DNA of 10,802 nt from an uncultured Planctomycetaceae bacterium. GTDB lineage: Bacteria; Planctomycetota; Planctomycetia; Pirellulales; Pirellulaceae. A program made the position numbers and the translations under genes. The notes beneath the pieces were generated by a model. That model saw nothing but the letters and a program-made list of their open reading frames with translations. It ran no database searches and was not told the origin of the DNA. The DNA lies in NCBI GenBank assembly GCA_937967665.1, contig CALBSZ010000197.1, positions 1 through 10,802 on the forward strand, given 5' to 3'. Below are positions 6,915 through 10,802 of this stretch, one piece after another (position 1 is the first letter of the stretch; each line of letters begins with the position of its first letter).

Positions 6915-8057
6915 TTACTTCACGTCGACCCATTGCCGTGACTTGGCGCTTTGCAACACGGCGTCGCAGATCTGCTGCGTTTCCAGGGCTTCGGCGAAAG
7001 TGGGCGAGCACGGCGTGCCGGTTTCGATACTCTTCAGGAAATCAGCAACCTGATGCACAAAGGTGTGCTCGTACCCAATCTGCAAACCGGGCACCCACCA
7101 CTGCTTCATGTAGGGCATGTCTCCGTCCGTGCAATGCACATGGTGCCAGCCGCGAATGAGCGAGTCGTCCGCGTGATCGAAGTATTCGAGCCGGTGCAGG
7201 TCATGCAAGTCCCAGCGAATCGACGCCTTTTCCCCGTTGATTTCGAACGTATACAGCGCCTTGTGGCCGCGGGCATAGCGAGTGGACTCGAACAGCCCCA
7301 GCGATCCGTTGTCGAAATGGCAGAGGAAGGCACAGGCGTCGTCGATACCCACCGGCTCGACTTTCCCTGTTTCGTTATGCATCCGCTCCTTGACGAACGT
7401 TTCAGTCATGGCCGTCACGTCCTTCACGCCGCCATTCAGCCAGATGGCCGTATCCAGGCAGTGGGCCAGCAAGTCGCCAGTCACGCCCGAGCCGGCCGCG
7501 TTCACGTCCAGTCGCCAGAGCGCCGCGCCGCCTTGCGGCAGGTCTTCGCTGATCGTCCAGTCTTGCAGGAAGTTGGAACGGTAATGGAAGATGCGGCCCA
7601 GGCGGCCTTCGTCAATCAGCTGTTTCGCCAGCGAGACCGCAGGAACTCGTCGGTAGTTGTACCATACCGTATTCGGAACTCCGGCCGCTTCGACCGCCTT
7701 GACCATTTCCTGTCCCTGTTCGGAATTCATCGACAGCGGCTTTTCGCAAAGAATCATCTTCCCTGCGGCGGCCGCGGCAATCGAAATCTCAGCGTGGCTG
7801 TTGTTCGGCGTGCAGATATCAATGGCGTCGATATCGTCCCGGGCAATCAGCTTCTTCCAATCGGTTTCGATAGATTCGTAGCCCCACTGATCGGCAAATG
7901 CCTGTGCCTTTTCCGCCGTTCGCCCGCAGACGGCCTTGAGTACAGGCCGGTATGCCAAGTCGGGAAAAAAGTCGGACACGCGTTTGTATCCGTTCGAGTG
8001 CGTACGTCCCATGAAGCCGTAACCGACCAGTCCAATGTTGAGCGGTTTTTTTGCCAT
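6915..8057 (-). CDS. Gfo/Idh/MocA-family NAD(P)-dependent sugar oxidoreductase
   Basis: The 380-residue product has the family's normal length. The N-terminal Rossmann fold shows GLVGYGFMGRTH, with the dinucleotide motif G12-x-G14-x-x-G17. The family signature EKP is at E105-K106-P107 (CEKPLS), where the Lys is the usual catalytic or substrate-binding residue. GDLLAHCLD (H199, D202) matches the conserved C-terminal-domain substrate motif. Members oxidise or reduce cyclic sugars, inositols or sugar derivatives using NAD(P). There is no Tat signal, so it is cytoplasmic, unlike many planctomycete relatives that are exported. The start ATG has GAGGA (8066-8070) eight bases upstream. It is the last of three same-strand sugar genes, 96 bases after the isomerase. 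The exact substrate cannot be read from sequence. Confidence 0.93.
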   Translation of the reverse strand: MAKKPLNIGLVGYGFMGRTHSNGYKRVSDFFPDLAYRPVLKAVCGRTAEKAQAFADQWGYESIETDWKKLIARDDIDAIDICTPNNSHAEISIAAAAAGKMILCEKPLSMNSEQGQEMVKAVEAAGVPNTVWYNYRRVPAVSLAKQLIDEGRLGRIFHYRSNFLQDWTISEDLPQGGAALWRLDVNAAGSGVTGDLLAHCLDTAIWLNGGVKDVTAMTETFVKERMHNETGKVEPVGIDDACAFLCHFDNGSLGLFESTRYARGHKALYTFEINGEKASIRWDLHDLHRLEYFDHADDSLIRGWHHVHCTDGDMPYMKQWWVPGLQIGYEHTFVHQVADFLKSIETGTPCSPTFAEALETQQICDAVLQSAKSRQWVDVK

Positions 8058-8153
8058 GCTGTGAATCCTCGCAAAAAGTGTTTCGATACTGTTTTCGATG
8101 TCGTACGGCGACGGGAAGCAGTGGACGCCGTGCCGTGATTGTTTTCACTTTGA

Positions 8154-9185
8154 CTAATTCCAGCCGTGTGCGTCGCGGACCTTGATCATGGTATCCAGGA
8201 TCGTGTTCCAGGTTCGCGGATCTTCCAAGACGGAGTTCGGGAACATGCAGCCGTCCCAGCAAATATGCTGGATACCGCGACTCGGAGCGTCGCGCAGCCA
8301 GTACTCGGCACAGCGGACGATGTCCAGCTTGCCGTTGGGATCGTCGGCGCGGCAGTGCTTTCCGGTCTTGTCGTGCGAACCGGCGCCGTGGACTTCGCCG
8401 TCGTTCTGCGCCACGTGGAAATCGATCGTCCACGGGCGCAGCTTGTCGGTCATCTTTTCATACGCCGCGTAGAATTCGTCCTCGCTGTACCCTTCGTGCA
8501 GCAAGGCATGTTCGGGAGCGTTGTAGCCCATCAGGTACAGGTAAGTATGCGCTTGGTCGGCCTGGAATCCGAGCGTTTCGGGCATGCCAACTTCTTCCAG
8601 CAGGTCGAGCATGTCCTTCCAGCTGTGCATGCCGGCCCAGCAGATTTCCCCTTCGGCGGCGAGGCGTTCGCCGTGATCGGCGGCGATTTTAGCCGCCTCG
8701 CGAAAGGTCTCGGCGATCTGTTTGGTATTCGCGGTGGGATTCTCACGCCATTTTTCCACGCCGAATTCGGCTGAATCGATACGGATCACGCCGTACTTGC
8801 GGACACCGTGTTCGTTAAAGATACCGGCGATCCGGCAGGCCATGCGGACGGCGGAAAGGAATTTCTCCCGCGCTGCTTCATCCCCCATCGCCGAATCACC
8901 GACCGTTCCCGGCCAGACCGGCGCTACCAGCGAACCGACGCTGAATCCCTTGCCGGCGATCATGTCGGCGATTCCCTTGAGTTCGTCGTCGCTGGCTTCC
9001 GGGTTCGTGTGGGGCAGGAACAGGAAGTAGTCGATGCCGTCAAACTTCACGCCATTCACCTCGGCGGCGGCGGTCAGGTCGAGCATCCGTTCCAGGCTGA
9101 TCGGCGGTTCCTGCCCCTCCTCGGTTCCCTTGCCCACCAGGCCCGGCCACATCGCGTTATGAATTTTCGGAAATGCGTTCGTCAT
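8154..9185 (-). CDS. Xylose-isomerase-like TIM-barrel sugar isomerase/epimerase
   Basis: The 343-residue product reads as an AP-endonuclease-2/xylose-isomerase-like TIM barrel, a fold used by sugar-phosphate and keto-sugar isomerases and epimerases with a divalent metal. Likely metal or proton-transfer residues, inferred from strand-end positions, are E178/E180 (AAEGEICW), D210 and H213 (FQADQAHTY), H257 (IDFHVAQNDG) and D311 (CWDGCMF). No signal peptide is visible, so it is cytoplasmic. GAGGA (9192-9196) lies six bases before the ATG. The gene starts 38 bases after the PMI-like gene ends and is followed by the dehydrogenase, consistent with one transcript and a shared sugar substrate. The fold assignment is fairly safe; whether it isomerises, epimerises or dehydrates is not determined. 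Confidence 0.85.
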   Translation of the reverse strand: MTNAFPKIHNAMWPGLVGKGTEEGQEPPISLERMLDLTAAAEVNGVKFDGIDYFLFLPHTNPEASDDELKGIADMIAGKGFSVGSLVAPVWPGTVGDSAMGDEAAREKFLSAVRMACRIAGIFNEHGVRKYGVIRIDSAEFGVEKWRENPTANTKQIAETFREAAKIAADHGERLAAEGEICWAGMHSWKDMLDLLEEVGMPETLGFQADQAHTYLYLMGYNAPEHALLHEGYSEDEFYAAYEKMTDKLRPWTIDFHVAQNDGEVHGAGSHDKTGKHCRADDPNGKLDIVRCAEYWLRDAPSRGIQHICWDGCMFPNSVLEDPRTWNTILDTMIKVRDAHGWN

Positions 9186-9223
9186 GAGTGATCCTCGATG
9201 AAGTAATTGATCTGGTGAATGGG

Positions 9224-10462
9224 TTAGGATTTGTAAGAACCGACTTCCGGTACGTTGTCCCAGGTATTCGGGCCGAAGTAGCGCAGGCTGACCAGCGCGT
9301 CGGAACCGGTGTTTTCGACTTCGACGCCGCGAGTCGCAGCCTCGTGGCTGATAAAGACTTCGTCTTCGGTCTCTTCACCGAACCGAATCAACGCCGGAGT
9401 CTGCAATTTCATGTTGCCGATCCGTCCCTCGCCCTGCGTGGTGATCCAGCCGCTGGCCCCGCTGTCCTGGAGCGTGTATTTCATGCCCGGCTGCACGGTC
9501 AATTCCCGCGCGGTAAACAACTGCTGCCCGTCCACGGTTCCGTAGACGATCCAGCGGTCCACCACGCCCTCCTCTTCGTGCGCCACGATCGGCTCGAGAT
9601 AGTTGCTGTCCTTGAAGTTGGGGTCCACGTTCTTCTCCCAGTCCAGCTGGCCGATGATGAAATCCAAATCGTGGTGCTTTTCCTCCGGCATATCTTTGAC
9701 CAATAGCGACCACGGTACATAGCGTCCTTCCACAATCGACTGGAACATGCCGAACACGTCACTGCCCCACTGTGGTTCGTACGTGCAGAGCGAACCGGGC
9801 GCGTGCAACACGCCGGGTGGGATGAGCCAGCCGGTGCCGCGCTTCAGACGATAGGCCTTTGATAAGTCCAAGATGCCGTTATCGCCCTTGTTCCAATCTT
9901 CCAGGCACTTACGCAACTGATCCTTGGTCGTGCCGGGCTCCAGGCCCATGAACGTGTAGCAGAAGTTGTTGTCCACATTGTTGTACTGCGGAGGGAAGTA
10001 ATAGCTTTCCGGCTTCCCTTCCTGGCCAACCAGTTTGGCGTCTTCGAACTTTTGATGCATGTGGTGGGGAATGGGACCCATGTTATCGAAGAATTTCGAA
10101 TAGACCGGCCAGCGCTGGTACTGATCCCAAATCGACTTGCCGACCAAACGGTTCCCAGATTCGGCGACGGCGTCTTTGAGTGTGAAATGCTGCCCTTCAA
10201 ACGAACAGAAGCTCAATCCTTCATGCCAGACGCGTCCTTCGTTTGCGGCCTCGGTCGTGCTGGAAAACCAGCGTTCGTCGATCCCGCCGCGATCGGCTCC
10301 GTAGGCATAGAGATCAGACGGATGAAGCTTCAGCCGGCGTCCCGGATGAAGGAAGCTGCGAGGTACCCAGGTCGGAGTCAAACGCAGCAAACCCTGACCG
10401 GCATCGAGCGCGGTTTCTAGAATCTCGGAAACGTTTTCTGCTTGAATGATCTTCGCAGTCAT
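9224..10462 (-). CDS. Class I mannose-6-phosphate-isomerase-like two-cupin protein
   Basis: The 412-residue product resembles class I phosphomannose isomerases but is not a clear orthologue. PHHMHQKFEDAKLVGQEGKPESYYF (residues 132-156) corresponds to the QVHP...GKTE-WY segment of ManA, giving likely zinc ligands H134/H136 and E152. LIPPGVLHAPGSLCTYEPQWGSDV supplies the last His (H220) plus E229, as in the ManA motif PAGTVHAIG...E-Q--SD. A second beta-rich cupin-like domain fills about residues 300-405 (VDGQQLFTARELTVQPGMKYTL...GEGRIG). The start at 10462 is chosen over an upstream in-frame ATG at 10579, whose extra 39 codons read through the tandem repeats. Its ribosome site is weak. It is first in the three-gene sugar operon and probably acts on a sugar or sugar phosphate. 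Relatives may lack PMI activity, so no gene symbol is given. Confidence 0.8.
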   Translation of the reverse strand: MTAKIIQAENVSEILETALDAGQGLLRLTPTWVPRSFLHPGRRLKLHPSDLYAYGADRGGIDERWFSSTTEAANEGRVWHEGLSFCSFEGQHFTLKDAVAESGNRLVGKSIWDQYQRWPVYSKFFDNMGPIPHHMHQKFEDAKLVGQEGKPESYYFPPQYNNVDNNFCYTFMGLEPGTTKDQLRKCLEDWNKGDNGILDLSKAYRLKRGTGWLIPPGVLHAPGSLCTYEPQWGSDVFGMFQSIVEGRYVPWSLLVKDMPEEKHHDLDFIIGQLDWEKNVDPNFKDSNYLEPIVAHEEEGVVDRWIVYGTVDGQQLFTARELTVQPGMKYTLQDSGASGWITTQGEGRIGNMKLQTPALIRFGEETEDEVFISHEAATRGVEVENTGSDALVSLRYFGPNTWDNVPEVGSYKS

Positions 10463-10473
10463 GTCTTGTCCAT

Positions 10474-10534
10474 CTCGAAAACGGTAAAAGGGGCTCGAAA
10501 TTGATAAAAGGGGCTCGAAATCGGTAAATAGGGG
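10474..10534 (-). repeat. Three head-to-tail 20-21 base direct repeats before the PMI-like gene
   Basis: On the plus strand the unit is CTCGAAA-N4-TAAAAGGGG. Copies lie at 10474-10493, 10494-10513 and 10514-10534; the third has one extra base (TAAATAGGGG). CTCGAAA and GGGG are identical in all three, and the four-base middle varies (ACGG, TTGA, TCGG). The array ends 11 bases before the start codon, so it lies in the leader of the sugar operon. A spacing of two helical turns fits stacked binding of a regulator; an expanding interspersed repeat is the alternative. Confidence 0.85.
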
Positions 10535-10659
10535 AGCGAGCGATCGTGAATGAAACCCGTGGCGTCGACACGCGGGCAACCGCCGCGTGGCTGCCTGACG
10601 ATCGCAACGATGGCTGCACGCCCCTTCCGCGTCCTCAGGCCCGCAACGGAAACAACCGT

Positions 10660-10686
10660 TTTATAAGGTTTTACGCTCGCTGGCAA
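10660..10686 (-). promoter_or_regulatory. Candidate promoter of the sugar operon
   Basis: On the minus strand TTGCCA (10681-10686) resembles a -35 box and TATAAA (10660-10665) a -10 box, with a 15-base spacer that is shorter than ideal. Transcription from here would give a leader of about 190 bases that includes the tandem repeats. Found by eye; low confidence. Confidence 0.25.
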
Positions 10687-10802
10687 GTAAGGCGGCCGCC
10701 GAATCGCCCGGGTGGAGGTGATGGAAAAATCGAACGGCACCGCGTAAACTAGGTTCTGTTTTAAAACCGGGGAAGGGTGGCTGTGGTGGAGCGAAGCGAC
10801 CC

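Larger units (their letters stand above)
10463..10802. other. 340-base stretch without a convincing gene, upstream of the sugar operon
   Basis: No frame here codes for a recognisable protein. The longest open frames (about 68-93 codons on either strand) are Arg/Pro-rich and run through the tandem repeats. It holds the operon's likely leader and promoter, three direct repeats, a small inverted repeat (AACGG 10645-10649 / CCGTT 10656-10660), a ten-base palindrome GTTTTAAAAC (10758-10767), and a possible repeat-element edge at the right end. Confidence 0.6.

Noticed and set aside
6951..8138. 395-codon plus-strand open frame opposite the dehydrogenase gene
   Set aside because: It is antisense to a gene with intact Rossmann and EKP motifs and encodes no recognisable domain; such long shadows are expected from GC-biased third positions.
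8058..8153. Terminator or promoter between the isomerase and dehydrogenase genes
   Set aside because: A six-base-pair stem exists (ACGGCG 8105-8110 / CGCCGT 8126-8131) but it has a 15-base loop and no U tract; the gap is more simply an ordinary operon spacer.
10474..10534. CRISPR array
   Set aside because: The repeats are directly abutting with no spacers, only three copies, and no cas gene is in the window.
10463..10579. 39-codon N-terminal extension of the PMI-like protein
   Set aside because: The extra residues are the translation of the tandem DNA repeats, and the protein's recognisable N-terminus begins at the later ATG.
10546..10752. 68-codon plus-strand frame as a small gene
   Set aside because: Arg/Pro-rich, no ribosome-binding site, no family resemblance, and it overlaps the candidate promoter of the minus-strand operon.

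Overview
The window looks like a chromosomal segment of a planctomycete, probably near Pirellulales. This rests on gene content and family flavour: a CheB-CheR-PAS-kinase-receiver fusion, a Gfo/Idh/MocA oxidoreductase next to a xylose-isomerase-like TIM-barrel protein, a PMI-like cupin, long GC-rich antisense shadow frames, and few U-tailed terminators. No rRNA or marker search was possible, so the assignment is an inference.

Left part, plus strand (1-4511): the window opens inside what reads as the C-terminal end of an Hsp70/DnaK-type chaperone. It is followed by a very large cytoplasmic signalling protein of about 1346 residues. That protein joins a CheB methylesterase, a CheR methyltransferase, a heptad-repeat coiled coil, two PAS-like sensors, a histidine kinase and a C-terminal receiver. 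No other chemotaxis gene is visible.

Middle (4512-6832): a 224-base spacer with two perfect hairpins and a candidate promoter leads to lepA (elongation factor 4). lepA converges with a minus-strand cold-shock-domain gene. The two stop codons lie six bases apart, inside one 14-base perfect palindrome.

Right part, minus strand (6833-10462): three genes read right to left as a likely operon: a PMI-like two-cupin protein, a TIM-barrel sugar isomerase/epimerase, and an NAD(P)-dependent Gfo/Idh/MocA dehydrogenase. All have the catalytic or cofactor motifs expected, and the last two have clear GAGGA ribosome-binding sites. Together they suggest oxidation and isomerisation of a sugar or sugar derivative; the substrate cannot be read from sequence. 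A hairpin followed by eight U residues lies after the dehydrogenase and only 18 bases before the cold-shock start codon.

The last 340 bases (10463-10802) hold no convincing gene. They contain three head-to-tail 20-21 base repeats directly before the PMI-like gene, a possible promoter, and at the very end what may be one edge of an interspersed repeat. No tRNA, rRNA, CRISPR array, insertion sequence or phage gene was seen. I found no clearly novel system. The best leads are the tandem repeat upstream of the sugar operon, the terminator-to-cold-shock-gene arrangement, and the orphan CheB-CheR kinase fusion.
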